Assembly: GCA_008704415.1 (NCBI GenBank)
Contig: VXIS01000295.1
Location: forward strand, 1-60,934
Reading direction: 5' to 3'
Length of the DNA: 60,934 bases
DNA from: Sphaerosporella brunnea
Lineage: Eukaryota; Ascomycota; Pezizomycetes; Pezizales; Pyronemataceae
A model generated the notes under the pieces. The model was given only the letters and a program-made list of their open reading frames with translations, made no database searches and was not told the DNA's origin. This document shows positions 23,498 to 35,236 of the stretch, in pieces. The stretch's first letter is position 1. Each line of letters opens with the position of its first letter. The position numbers and the translations under genes are program-made.

Positions 23498-26400
23498 ATG
23501 TCATCTTCTCATTTCGCTACCTCTTACTCCTCGACCGCCGCCGGAAAGGATACCGGCACTACGAGCAATCACGCGGGGATCTCATCAACAGCTGCCGGTG
23601 GTGGCGGAGGTTCATCGGGCACTGGTGCTGCCAGTGGGGATTGGTGAGTTGGCCTTCCGTTACGCTCTCTCTCGCTCTGCTCTCCCTCTCTCTTTTCGGC
23701 CTGCTTGTGGGCGATTGGCCGCCGCCGCCGCCGCCGTTCAGAAGACGTGTAGATGGCTTTAACGACGGATGAATATGCGGGTGTGCCATGTCATCGCGTA
23801 GCTGGCTTCAACTGTACATCCGCACGCCATCGCCGTTGTACCCGTTGGTTTCCACCTCGTGGTTTCCGGGTGTCGTCGTTGTTCCTCCCGTCTCTCATCT
23901 CTTTGATTCGTGAGGATGGCACGTATTTCGATGGTTTCAACACGCCGCAATCATTTCGAAACACCCTGTCGCATGCAATCGTCTTTCTCGGCGTCATTTA
24001 CCTGGGCTTCAACTGCAAGCTCGAGAGTCTGCTTGCGGACTGTGTTTACAGTGCTGACGTGATACCTTTCCTCGCAGGGCTCGTCGTGCCAATGGCTCCG
24101 TTGGTACCTCTACTACCCGCCGTCCTTCGCTCTCGACCACCCTCACACACAACACCAACAACACCTCTACTGTCCCTCTAACATCGTCCTCGTCGAACGT
24201 GTATCATCCTCCACACCATTACAACCGCCAGGCCGCGGCAGCAAACACCACATATGGAAAAGAGGAGCTCCTCAACCTTTTCAAAGTTCAGGAAAGTGGG
24301 GGAACTCTCGGCAGCAAGATTGCGGACCTGGTGGATACCGATTTCGGCGCGGGAACCAACTCGGGTGGATGGGGCAGAAGCGGAGACGAGACCACGAACG
24401 GTGTTGACATGTGCTGGGAAAAAGAAGGCGGTTTGAAACCAATTTCTTTGGAAGAGATGGCGGAAGAGGAACGAGAGGTTGGACCCCTTCTTCACCTCCG
24501 AAGACCTTTTTTTCCTCTCTTGCGCGACTAGCACGTGGAATTGCGTTTGCTGATGCCGCAATCGTTTTACAGTTCTTTTCCAACAACGTCAACTCTCCTC
24601 ATAAACCCAGCAACGTTCAAAATGCTGCGAACAACCATGCCACCCCGCCACCGACTCGTAGCAAGGCCCCTGGAGTAGGCGTTACGCCCGCAAACAGCCG
24701 TCCCGCCACTCGTCGTCGCGACACCTCCGATGCCGGCGCGACTGGTAATCCCTTCGCCACCGGAACGCCACCGCTGATAGCCAGGCGTCGAACCGATCTT
24801 CGTGACGGCGACGAAGGCGGTAGTCCTGTCCGGGAACGCACTTTCTTCGGCCGGTGGGGCACCAACCCCAGCAACGGAGATGATGAACCCAAAGAAAAGG
24901 AGGAGTCTTCCGGTGGAACCATAGGGCGGAACACCGGCTTGTTTAGGCGCGGAAGTGGTGCAGCGTGGGGTGGCACTGGTAGCAACAGCGCTCTCAACTC
25001 CCCTATGGGTGCTTTCGGTGGCGCCTTTGGTGGAGGGCCGATGGGAGGATTCGCTTTGCAGTCTGGTGACAAGGCGAAGGCTTCGAAGGCTACCAGCGCC
25101 GCTCAACCAAAGGTTGAAGATGTGGGCGAACGTGACGAGGAAGAGGAATCGTCTCCGAAGCCCCCGTCCGAGGAGAACCTCGAAACGGATGATCACCAGC
25201 GCCCGATGACTTCCGACACTGACCCGTTCGGAGTGGGTGGCGGCTCTCTCCACGACGAGCAAAACCCCCACGACGACAGGAACCCTCACCCCTCTGCTAG
25301 TATTCTGGAACAGCAGCGGGTCAAGTCTTCTCCGTTCGGCCCCGGCGCAGGAATTAGCATTTCCACCTCCAGCAGCCAACGGATTGGCAGTGCGATTGGT
25401 ACTCCTACCAAGACTCGCAGTGACCTAGCTTTCACGGCTTTCGGATCGCGCGAGGGTCTCGGTGGTATGGGGAGTCTCGGCATGTCTGGACTCCACCATC
25501 AATTGCAGAACCTGACTTTCAACCAGCAAGGCCAAGTTCCACTGAGACGTTCACGGGAGGGTAGCATCGGTAACGCCTTAGCTGGTGAGCACGAGCCGTT
25601 GAGTCCTGCCGAAACGAACCCATTCACAAGCCCGCCGCCCGAGAAAGTTGATGACGACATTGATCATAACGAAGGCGGTGGATTGGGGAGCGTCATCGCC
25701 GGTTTGCGGAGAGGCGAGACCCAGATTGGTGCGCCTGGAAGCGACAGAAGCGGTAGAAGCTCAACTGCTGGACTAGGAAGCGTAGGCGGCGGACTGGGCG
25801 GGTTTGGCAGCTTGTCTGGCCCTACCTTGTGGGGAAGTGGCCAAGCCTCGACTCCTGGCATCGGATCCGCTGGTACCCCCGCTTCCTTCTTCGGGGGCTC
25901 TGGTCTCGGCGATCTTGCCAGTCCAAGTGGTTTGGGAGGCGGCTCGTTGTTGACTGGTGGTCTCGGTGGTGTCGGCGGTCTGGGTGGCTCAGGTCACTTT
26001 GGCTCCGCAAGTAGAGCAAGCAGACTTGGACAGCTATTCCCCGAAACTCAACATCAAGATGAAGGACCTGGCGCGTTCGAGCCTGAAGGATTTGGCGGTG
26101 ATTCTCGTTTCGGTGCTTTCGGAAGTCGTAGAGGCTTCAGCAGCATTACTGACAGCCCGATGAGGGAACGCGGTGATGTGGCCGACCTCTTTGGATTCCC
26201 GTCTGCCCGAAGTTTGTCCAACCTTGCCGGTGCGGCCGCCTCCCAGGAGAACCCGGTGTCTGCGCGTGAGAGGGACGATTCGTTCCAACAATCTTACCAG
26301 CAGGAGGGCGTGGGTGGATTGAGCGCGAACGCTCCAACTAGCGGCGCGGGCCCGCTTCGGCCTCCTGGCATGCCGCAGCAGCAACACGTCACGGTCATGC

Positions 26401-28678
26401 CCGACAAGATCCAGTGGGTCTACCGTGACCCGTCGGGCGTCATCCAGGGACCTTTCAACGGGCTTGAGATGCACGAATGGTACAGAGCAGGCTTTTTCAC
26501 GCACGACCTTGCGGTCAAGCGTCAGGAGGACGCCGAATTCGAGCAACTTGGAAACCTCGTCAGGAAGATTGGAAACACTCGCGAGCCATTTTTGGTTCCT
26601 CTGCCGGGCACTTCACCTGCTGGTATGTCCACTAATGCTGCTAATTGGTCAGGTTCATGGCTCAACGAGATGCCAGGTGCTCAGCCGACGGTTCAAACGC
26701 CGGGCAGCATCCAGCCGCCTTTCGCGGGAAGCTTCCCGACCTTTGGTACGACTTTGACCGCCGAGCAACAGAACGCACTCGAGAGACGCAAGCAAGAAGA
26801 GCAATATCTCATGGCCAAGCAACGTGAGTTTCTACTTCAGCAGCAGATGATGGCCAAACAGGCTGCCGTGGCCCAGCAATTGCATCACCAGAGCTCCGCC
26901 CAGAGCCTCCACAGCCAACCTAGCTTCGGAAGTCTGCACAGTCCGAGTGGATTCGCTCCTGCCGTCGCTCCTTCTGCGGCTACCGCCTCGGCTATCATCG
27001 GAGGTCAGAACGCATTTGAGCCAGGATTGCTTCTCAGACAGGCTGGTGCCGCCGCTGGTGGTGTATCTGGGCTCGACGGTCAGGCTGGGTTTCAGCAGCA
27101 ATTTCAGCCCCCAGTTTCCCAGGTTCAACAGGCACAGGACCAGGCGTTTTTGATGCAGCAGCAACAGGCAAAGTTGGCTGAGCAGCAACGCCAGCAGATC
27201 CAGAAGAGCTACCAGAACCAGCAGAACCAGCAAGCCGAGAAGCAGGCCCTTCAACAGGCCCAGGAGCAAGCCCAGCAGGTTGCTGCGCAGTTCCAGCAGC
27301 TCCGAATGGAGACTCCCGCCGAGGAACAGCCTCAGGAACCCCGGGCTGCTACCGAGCCCGTCCCCGAGCCCCAACAGGCGCAGCAGCAACCGGAGCAACG
27401 CGAGCCTACGCCTGCTCCTAAGCCAAAGACTCCCGAACAGCTGCCTACCAGTGTTCCCAGGGCTCCCGAGCCGAAGCCAGCTTCTCCGGCGCCTGCCAAG
27501 CAGGCCCAGCAGCCGGTTTGGGGAGGACACCAGGCTCGTCCGGCGCCTCTTGTGCAGCCTTTCCCCCCTCCACCTGGTCAGGAGCAGTCTCCCGCTCGTA
27601 GCCCGTCCATCGAAACTCCAAGCGCCCCTTCGATCGCCCCCTGGGCCAAGGAGACCGAGACGCCTAAGAACCTGCCGTCGTTGAAGGAGATTCAGGAGCT
27701 TGAGGCCAAGCAAGCTGCCGCTCGCGAGGCTGCTGAGGCCGAGGCTCGTCGCCAGATGCTTTCCCAGCAGGCTGCTAACCAACCCCCTCCACCTGCACCT
27801 GGTCTTCCCAGCACCGCCACTTGGGCGGCAACTCCCACCACTCCTTCCGGCGGTATGAGTGCATGGAACAAGCCGCTGTCTAAGACAACTCCTGTCGCCA
27901 CCGGCCGCAAGACGCTCCAGCAGATCCAGAAGGAGGAAGAAGCTCGCAAGGTCAAGGCTGCCGCTGCCGCTGCTTCCCAAGCCGCACTCAGCTCTAGCAA
28001 CCCCCTGGTCGCCGCCGCCGGAAAGCGATACGCCGATCTGGCGTCCAAGGCTGCTGCGGTCCCGCAAAACCCTATGACCAACAGCGCGTGGACTACCGTT
28101 GGCCCCGGTGGGAAGTCGAAGGCTTCCACTCCGGTTCCCCCGGCCGCTACTCTGGTCGCCCCTGCTCAGACTTTGAGGACAAGCGCCTCGGCCGGATCCG
28201 CTGCCGCTGTCGTCAAGAAACCTGCTCCTCCTGTGACTCCGTCTAAGCCTGCCGCTACTTCGGCCCAGGAGGAGTTCATAAAGTGGTGCCGTGCCAGCAT
28301 CAAGGGTCTCAACTCTGGTGTTTCTAGTTAGTATCTTAACCTTTGATTTGCTTGCACTTGACTAACCATGAAACAGTTGAGCAAGTTATCGATACTGTCA
28401 GTAACTTCCCTAGTGACGCCGAAATCATCGCAGATACTATCTACGCTGTTTCCACTACTATGGATGGTCGCCGATGGGCTGAGGAGTACATCAAGCGGCG
28501 CAACGCTGCGGGATCTGGTGTCGTCATCGAGGCCGGCACTGGAAGCGCGGGATCCTCTGGTGGATGGAACGAGGTGGCCAAGTCGCGTCCGGCTCCGCAG
28601 TCCCCTGCTCCTGGTGTCCCGGAGAGCTCTGCAAGCTTTAGAGTTGTGGCTGGGAAGAAGAAGGGACGTCGGACTTAG
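23498..28678 (+). CDS. GYF-domain protein, 1533 aa, four exons
   Basis: Exons are 23498-23643, 24078-24477, 24573-28326 and 28377-28678, totalling 1534 codons with TAG. The GYF domain lies at about residues 794-860: WVYRDPSGVIQGPFNGLEMH then EWYRAGFF, the G-P-F...W...G-F-F core that binds proline-rich PPG-phi peptides. N-terminal to it is a low-complexity Ser/Gly-rich region with an SLEEMAEEE segment; after it come Q-rich coiled coil (about 910-1140) and proline-rich stretches. The C-terminal conserved module GVSIEQVIDTVSNFPSDAEI is completed by exon 4, whose intron has ACTAACC as branch site. Fungal members (Smy2-like) act in mRNA quality control, translation repression or COPII traffic through proline-rich partners. 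Intron 2 uses a weak donor (GTTGGA), so that junction is less sure; intron 1 is unusually long (434 nt). Confidence 0.87.
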
Positions 28679-29023
28679 GATGTAATATTAGAAGAGTGAC
28701 GTGGGAGGATGTGGCATAAGGGTTGTAACTACATAGTGTATGTGGATCATGTTGGCACCTCACATGGAGGGTGCTGGTGTGATAATCTGATGTGCGGTTT
28801 TGTTCGTCAAGGGTGTTTGCAATTGCGTTTTCATGTTTGAGTTGCTCTTCGATGGAGTGAGTCAATGTATCATAGGGTGAATCGCATGTTACCGGGAACA
28901 ATGCTCGTTGCTGGTGGTTTTGTGCTCGTATTTGCCATACTGTCTGCCACAGGACTGACCTAACAGTTGAAGCAAGCAAAAAAACAAAAAAAAAAGCTTT
29001 TTCTTGGAAGCAGAACAAAAAAA

Positions 29024-29107
29024 TGATTCAGCCGGGATTCGAACCCGGGTCAGGCGCAGCATGCTGTGGGATGGCAAGCGCCTATGATACCCCTACACTA
29101 CTGAATC
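29024..29107 (-). tRNA. tRNA-Gly (anticodon GCC) with 13-nt intron
   Basis: On the minus strand a perfect 7-bp acceptor stem (GATTCAG with CTGAATC, discriminator A) encloses a D arm, an anticodon stem GGCGC/GCGCC and a T arm CCCGGGTTCGAATCCCGG. The loop reads TT-GCC-A with a 13-nt intron directly after position 37, its canonical place, leaving a 71-nt mature tRNA typical for glycine. The plus-strand run of A at 29,015-29,023 supplies the T-rich pol III terminator. Confidence 0.9.
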
Positions 29108-29228
29108 TTGACTGAAAAGCAGGGTTTTGATATTATCTGCCTGCTTGGCAACCCCCAATTCAGTGCATGATCTATCACTCGTCCGTGGTAAAAAACACAA
29201 ACCGCTAATCCGCGTATCTTCCTCGTAA

Positions 29229-29738
29229 TTACCGTACAATGGCGCCCCTCTCCAACGGCGCGAGTAACCTCATCAGGCGCGCCCTCCTAACCATCTCCTG
29301 CTTCACGCCCTTCAGCTCACCAAACACCACCACCTTCGGCGGCGTAGGGGAGGTAGATGTAGCTGTAGCGCGGGCGGGGTTAGGCTTACGTTCAGCGGGC
29401 CGGATGATAGCTGCATTCGCGGTCTCCAGGGTGCCGTCCATCACCAGCAGGGGGTGCGGCTGGAGCCGCGGGTTGAATGTGGGGACGTCGATACTGGTTG
29501 TCTCCCGCCGTGTTGGATGGAGTGAAGGGGGGGGGGGGGGATACCCACCGGGCAAGGCGTTCGTTTCCGCGGAAAGGCGGTTGCTAGTGGTGGTTGAGAT
29601 GTAGGGTTGTTCCGGCTTATTTAGGTGGTGGAAAAATAGGACGTGGCTGAGGGCTATTGGGCATATCCTCATGTCAACACTTCTTCTTCTTCTCCTTCTT
29701 TCTGCCTGGAGCATACCGAGGGTGTAAAGGAAACACAA
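29229..29738 (-). CDS. hypothetical protein, up to 169 aa
   Basis: The open frame ends GELKGVKQEMVRRARLMRLL and then APLERGAIVR before the stop at 29,229; this basic helical C-terminus looks like real protein. The middle is rich in Pro, Thr and Ala. The start is unclear: the first ATG is at 29,738, but an upstream exon ending ATGGATCCCCGGCTG with a GTGCGT donor near 29,767 could splice in at 29,715. A CTT/TCT repeat at 29,680-29,700 lies within the N-terminal part. No family is recognised and nothing can be said about function. Confidence 0.45.
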   Translation of the reverse strand: MCFLYTLGMLQAERRRRRRSVDMRICPIALSHVLFFHHLNKPEQPYISTTTSNRLSAETNALPGGYPPPPPSLHPTRRETTSIDVPTFNPRLQPHPLLVMDGTLETANAAIIRPAERKPNPARATATSTSPTPPKVVVFGELKGVKQEMVRRARLMRLLAPLERGAIVR

Positions 29739-30733
29739 AGGAAAAAGGAACGCACCAGCCGGGGATCCATCATAACGTTGCGGCGTGAAGCATCTGCGAA
29801 CGAAATTGGGGGTTCATTAGGTGTGTATATATATCGACTTGTATAAGGCATGCGGATGTTCGCCCGGTGATCATGGCTAGGCACCACAAGTAAACAGAGA
29901 AGGCGTGAGGCTTACTTAGAGTTTGATATTGCAGAGTGGAGTAGGGTACAAATGCCTGGATCTGAATGTTCCGAAAATAATTGCGTACCTAGAATCCCGG
30001 GACCTAAGAAAACGAATAGTTGGCAAGGATATTACTTTACATGTCCACTGGTCTAGACGTTGCTCTAAGCACAAGCCCGCAAGGCGGTCGAAATGCGTAT
30101 AGGTATCAATAAGTTGTGCCTTGTCAATATAGACCTCTCAACCCCACACTACCAATCATCCGCGGTGTTGCATATTTGAGACCAACGGATCACCAGAGAA
30201 CTTTCGAAGGGCTCGACGCGAGAAGCTATGCATCGTTTTGCTGATCTGGCCAATCCTTCTGTGCCAGGAAAGAAGAGCTCGAGAGTGGGTACTGAGTGAG
30301 TGATATACGGTGAAGTGCGCATGCGCCGTGTTCAGTCAGTACTGTATTGTGATGGCGCACCGGGAACCCAAAAGAAGCCGTAGCAGTTAAGCGAGTACTT
30401 GATATTTCCTTTCCAGAAACGCTACATATCAGAACAAAAGGCGATTCCGGCATTGGAGGCTTATAAGTCTAGAAACGCTCGCTAGTGGGTGATACCTAGT
30501 GAGAGTGTGTGTGGTAGGCACGACTACCAATAAGACCGGCCGATATGGGGGTGCTCAATTGATCAACAAGTAATAGCCCACACCTGTTCTGTTTTCCTGC
30601 CCAATAGAGCTTTGTTCTGTTCGTCGTTGCTGACGTTTTCCTAAGCAACAAGTAACTATACTCTGAAGTGGATACCAAGTGATATATTGTGAATATACAA
30701 ATACAACCTCGCACTTAGTCCATCTCTACTATT
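29739..30733. other. intergenic, no gene seen
   Basis: No motif-bearing frame in about 1 kb. Two short minus-strand frames (30,226-30,453 and 30,496-30,714) lack recognisable content. Confidence 0.4.
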
Positions 30734-30889
30734 CCCCGCAGTGTTAAAAGCGCCGAAAACACCTACATCACGCTAAAGTCTTATATATTGAAGGCCATCC
30801 GCCCACCACCACCACCACCCTTGTTATATAATCTCTTTCCACATAACTAGTGTGCTGTGGGTATATTCGGCGCTTTCAACACTGCGGGG
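30734..30889. mobile_element. 156-bp MITE with 24-bp terminal inverted repeats
   Basis: The left end CCCCGCAGTGTTAAAAGCGC continues CGAA; the right end is its exact inverse apart from one A/G change. Between them is only 108 bp, including a CCACCACCACCACC run. No coding capacity. The flanks are AT-rich on the left and a G tract on the right, so the target duplication cannot be read. The inner CAGTG/CACTG suggests a relation to hAT-type ends. Confidence 0.75.
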
Positions 30890-31929
30890 GGGGGGGGGGA
30901 TAAAAGTCTCGAGACACCCCCTCTGCTTCGTGAACCCCTGCCCCGCGCGGTATTGAGCAATTCAATGGGGCCATATCGTCTCGCCATCCGCGCTTGAGAA
31001 CAAAACAAGGTCACTCCAAACGTCGTGCTGAAGTACTACTGGACTGGATCTTCGGGGGCCATTTACAACGCATAAACCAACCTCCAGCATCATGTAGATC
31101 ACAAGCGCGGGGTTCTTCGCCGCGAGACAGAAAGAGCTAGTTAGGCGTGGGTATGCCGCTTGGTTTTGATCAGGCTGATGCCGTTTCGCTCCCCCATAGC
31201 TACTCGAGGTGTCCCATCTCGCCAGGTATATCCATTATGCCATACCCTTATCCTCTGGACTGTAAGTATATTCCGGTCAAAAACGACCCGGAAAATCAAT
31301 AGTTAGTTAGAAATTGGGGTACAATCCAAAAAAAAAAAAAAACCTTGTGAAGGTTACAAAATGAAACTATAGGGTGGAATGCGCGATTCTGACCCCATCT
31401 GGTGCAAGCATGGTGGTTGAGGTGGATCGTTAGAATTTAGCACTTAATTGCCACTTCAACCACTTCAAGCGGGGAAAACAAAACATAGAATATGGGCTTG
31501 CCGTTGAATGTTTTTGAGGGATGTACCGAGTTGCTTACTCCACCTATTCCCATTCTTCATGCCATAACCACATGCTGTATACTTCTCCCAGTAATACTTC
31601 AGCCACATAGAACATGTTTGATTAATCGGTGTCGATAGTATGTTTATGTTTTTTGGTCGGGGTTTCAGCGCTACAAACGACCAGAATTTAGGTTCCGTTC
31701 TTCCTACGGGATAAGATAAGATGCAAAGCCGAGGGCGCCGAGGTTTTTGAGCTCGCGTGATAGGTTCGGGTAACCAGTAACCAGCGCCAAACTTTTCAAT
31801 CAACCTGGCGAGTTGCGTTTGAAGGTGTGATCTCCAGGTCCAACCTTTTCGTTTTGGCGGCCCTTTCCGCCACGTTGAAACCACACCTCGAACCTGGAAC
31901 AGGGTGCGCTACATAGGTTGAACCTCGAT
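30890..31929. other. intergenic, no gene supported
   Basis: A 139-aa minus-strand frame (31,465-31,884) is the only sizeable one; it lacks a recognised domain and sits next to repeats. A14-15 tract at 31,327-31,341. Confidence 0.4.
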
Positions 31930-32027
31930 CGCCCGTCTGTGGACAAGGGTCGACCTTGTGTATATAGCTAGCTATACGTCATGGCCGCAAGCGGACCGAA
32001 TACATTATGATTAAAACAAAAAAAAAA
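31930..32027 (+). repeat. A-tailed dispersed repeat, copy 3
   Basis: Begins CGCCCGTCTGTGGACA, carries CATGGCCGCAAGCGGACCGA and ends GATTAAAACAAAAAAAAA. About 100 bp shared with the copy at 21,553. The shared 3' end with A-rich tail and constant orientation suggests a retroposon family. Confidence 0.65.
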
Positions 32028-32335
32028 ACTCGAGTTTTCCGCGATTTCCAACCTGACCCAGCCATAATCGAGGCTAAAACCACGGCCCCCCGGAAACAAA
32101 AACTACCAGACCCACACGCCGAATCTCAGCAACGTCGAAATGTGTGTACGCAGCGAGTGTTCGGGGGGACAGATGGTGATGAATCGTGGAGCGTAGTGCA
32201 CGCAGCCAAAGGTGAAAGAGCCATGGTTCAAGACTTCTTTGAAACCGGAAAAGAGCCGTCGAAGAAGCTGGCTGATGACCAGGATGGAGAAGTTGCAAGC
32301 TTGGCGAGTGAGAGTCCATGAATACGACCCGGAGC

Positions 32336-32691
32336 TGTGGAGCCAGTGTTCTCAACAGCCAGCCCCGGCTGCGTTGGGCTGACTGAAAAGCCCTGGCTGT
32401 TTAGGCTGCAGCCCGCGACGGAGAATGCATGATATCAACTACTGCTTATGAAATGAAAAGTCCACAAAATGGGTTCGCCGTGTAAAATTACAACTAGGAG
32501 GGAGTCATTGGATAGTAGTTTTCTACGATATTATAGATCCTGATAAAGTTTATCTGCTCCGCTGAAGCTCGGCCCCTCGCGGTGGCAGGTCTTCACCGAC
32601 TCGAAGCTCTTGCAGCCGGGCTGACCCGAAGACCGTTTGGGCTGATGCAAAAGCCCTGCTTCGGCTGGCTACTGAGGACACTGTGTGGAGC
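32336..32691. mobile_element. 340-bp hAT-type MITE with perfect 8-bp target duplication
   Basis: The element spans 32,344-32,683. The left end reads CAGTGTTCTCAACAGCCAG and the right end, inverted, CAGTGTCCTCAGTAGCCAG, 16 of 19 identical. It is flanked by TGTGGAGC at 32,336-32,343 and again at 32,684-32,691, an exact 8-bp duplication. CAGTG-type ends with 8-bp duplications are the hAT superfamily hallmark. It contains no transposase. Its GGGCTGAC-AAAAGCCC-GGCTGG body is shared with the elements at 11,040 and 38,867. Confidence 0.88.
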
Positions 32692-35236
32692 CCGTTGCCT
32701 CTATCACGCCGTGTTTATATTACGGCAGCTTAGACTGGTGCCCTTCATGGATGCTGGGGGTTTTTGCATGCAAGCAAGCAAGCAAAACTCTTTGTTCGTT
32801 GTTTTAGGCAGCCAAGTTTCGTGCAACTCCCAATGGGAGGCGTATCTGAGTAGGTATCTTTTCAACCTTGCTCGCGGCGTCTGCAATCACCCTGCACGTA
32901 AAAGTACGTACGTGCTTGCGTTCCTTGTACTTACAGCATGCGGTGCAGTACACATGCTTTATCTGTTGGAAATTCTGCTGAAGAGGTGCTCGGGTACCGT
33001 CGGAAATGGAGCTGGAAAGAAAAGAAGTGCAGCGGAACAGACAGCGCTACCCACCTACAATAAAACACCAGATTGGCTTTGATAGCAAGTATATGTGACT
33101 TCAAACAAACATGCTTGTGTTGTGGTTGGGTACACATGGTCTCGCTTCACTGCGGCTTGCCGTGTGCAGTGGGCTCAAAGGCCGAGCTATCTCGTTCCGA
33201 ACATCTGCCGCCTGTGGCTGAACCTCGTGTTCGTGCCCACCTCAGCCTGCAAGCAATCTCAGGTTGGACCGCACAATCCAGGCGGCCAATTTCTATGTTG
33301 ACCGGCCACCCTGCGCAGTGAATGGCTCCCTCCGAGGAGGTGTCAATGCGCCGGGACGGGAAGAAGGCGGAGTCTTGGGGCTGTGATGGTGTACTTGCCG
33401 TGCTGGTCTTTGTTGTCTGGCTCTGGCGTCTCTCTGGCATCTCGCCGAATGCAGATGTGTATGTGCTGTTTTCTTTCTCCCAACCGCTGCCTGTCGATGC
33501 GTAGAGTACACTGCGCGGTGCGGGGTAACATCTGGGCTCCTATCGGAAACACCGTCATCCCGTCGTCGGTCCAGACTCGCATCGCATGTTCCTGCGAAAG
33601 CGAACGCCATTCGCCGGATTGGCCGATTTGTTCCTGCAGCACCCATTCATGCAGCGCTGCTTGGCGAGATGGACGGCACTTCAAATTTGGATGTGTTCCT
33701 GCAGCAGATGGCTTGCATAGCTCTGCCAGACGTGGCGACGCATGACAGGAATTTTCTCCCGTCCCGATCCTGAAACGTTGCAAACCCGGGTCCAGCTGCA
33801 GGTCAAGGCAGCGCGGGGTGGGTCGGTGGGAAGCATCGCAAATGCTGACAGAGCTCAGGAAACACAAAGGCTGTGGGAGTCAACCACGAGCGCTGATCAT
33901 TCCGTCGTCACGTTAGCGATCACCACCGCGAGGCACGAACGGATTGCATTCGGTTCAGCCGCACTGCTCTCGATTACGTGGCTTGCAGGCGAGACCCTAC
34001 TCGATGCGGACGCACAGAAGGAACTTGCCAATGCTGCCTCCTTTCTCGCGCGAATAAATGCCATGAAACCTCTCCGCGCGCGCCTTGTAGGAGGACCGGC
34101 GTTTACGTGGAGTTGGGTGGCTACCAAGCGAAGTGCAATGTGATTGGCGGCTAAGGCTGCATGTCGCGACCTGCAACCAGGGGAGGAAAAAGTAGAGTAC
34201 CTACCTCACATCGACCACCTCAACACGCGTTGTCACTCGCCGCACATCTTGATCCCTCCTTCCCTCGTTCCGAGGGCTTTTGTGCAGTTTTGGGCCTCCC
34301 AACTTCCAGGTTGAGCCCCCCTATCGATGTGAACCCCGGCTCGAGCGCTGGGTCCTCGCTTTTCTTCCTTGCATTTTTCGTCTCGGCATGCGCATGCCGT
34401 CCGCAGCTGTTTCATGGCTTTTGGCTGTTTGGCTTTGGAAAGCGCATCGATGCGGGAAACGGCCACAAAGCGCCGACCTGGGCAAGCCCGCAGACACGTC
34501 AGCGACAGTACACAGACATGTTGGTACCAGGGTTGGTCCGCAGAGTCGGTGCGTGTTGGAGTGTACCGGTACGCGGGACTGGACTGGCTCAGCCAGCGTC
34601 GGCCGGCCTGTCAGTGGAGAAGAGGCAGGCCGAAGCCAGAAGCCAGAAGCCAGAACCGCCAGGGGGATCGCTGCTGTCGGGATACGCAGCGTGGGATCGA
34701 ACTGCGACCACCCAGGGTAGATCCTCTCAGACGACCAGCTTCGAATGGACGGATTCCTGCCTCCATACCATGCGTGTCTTCATGTCTGCGGCTTTTTTGT
34801 TGCGACATCTGCGACCTGCAGGAACGCAGCTCTGGAATTGCCCATGACCCCAGCCATGGCACCCCCTGGCTGGTGTGTGCCGTACCTGCAGCAGCTCAGC
34901 CCAATAATCGTAGGGCTCCGTGTTGGTTCCTCCTACATGCCGCCGAGGAGACTGTACTCCAGTACATAATCTCTGGAACCTTTCCACTCATCCGCTTCTT
35001 CTTCTTCTTCTCTGTACGATCTGCCCACTCACGGTCTTCACCGCCCATACTCGACAGTATCACCGACATTCCTTTAAGACTGCCTCGCGGTTGCTCGGTC
35101 CTTTCAGCGAGCTCAATCTCTTAGCTGCATCATTCATTTTGCACGCAAACAATCGACCATATCATTATCACACAGCTCGGATCGATAAGCCCCCACTGAA
35201 TCATACAAAGGCCATATATATCAACACATCGTCAAC
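32692..35236. other. intergenic region, no gene supported
   Basis: Long open frames at 33,742-34,143, 34,161-34,847 and 34,369-35,124 overlap each other in several phases and carry no domain, so they look like chance frames in a GC-rich stretch. Three tandem copies of AGCCAGA(A) lie at about 34,635-34,656. The region from about 34,980 on, with a TTCTTC run and CT-rich text, is the promoter and leader of the glucanase gene. Confidence 0.45.

Noticed and set aside
26832..28067. 411-aa open frame on the minus strand
   Set aside because: Antisense to the Gln/Pro-rich part of the GYF gene; its Leu/Arg-rich composition is the mirror of CAG and CCN codons.
31465..31884. 139-aa minus-strand frame
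   Set aside because: No recognised motif, flanked by repeats, no splice partners; cannot be supported as a gene.
34161..34847. 228-aa plus-strand frame and overlapping 251-aa frame
   Set aside because: Several phases are open at once, no domain, no codon pattern and a repeat (AGCCAGA) inside; chance frames in GC-rich DNA.
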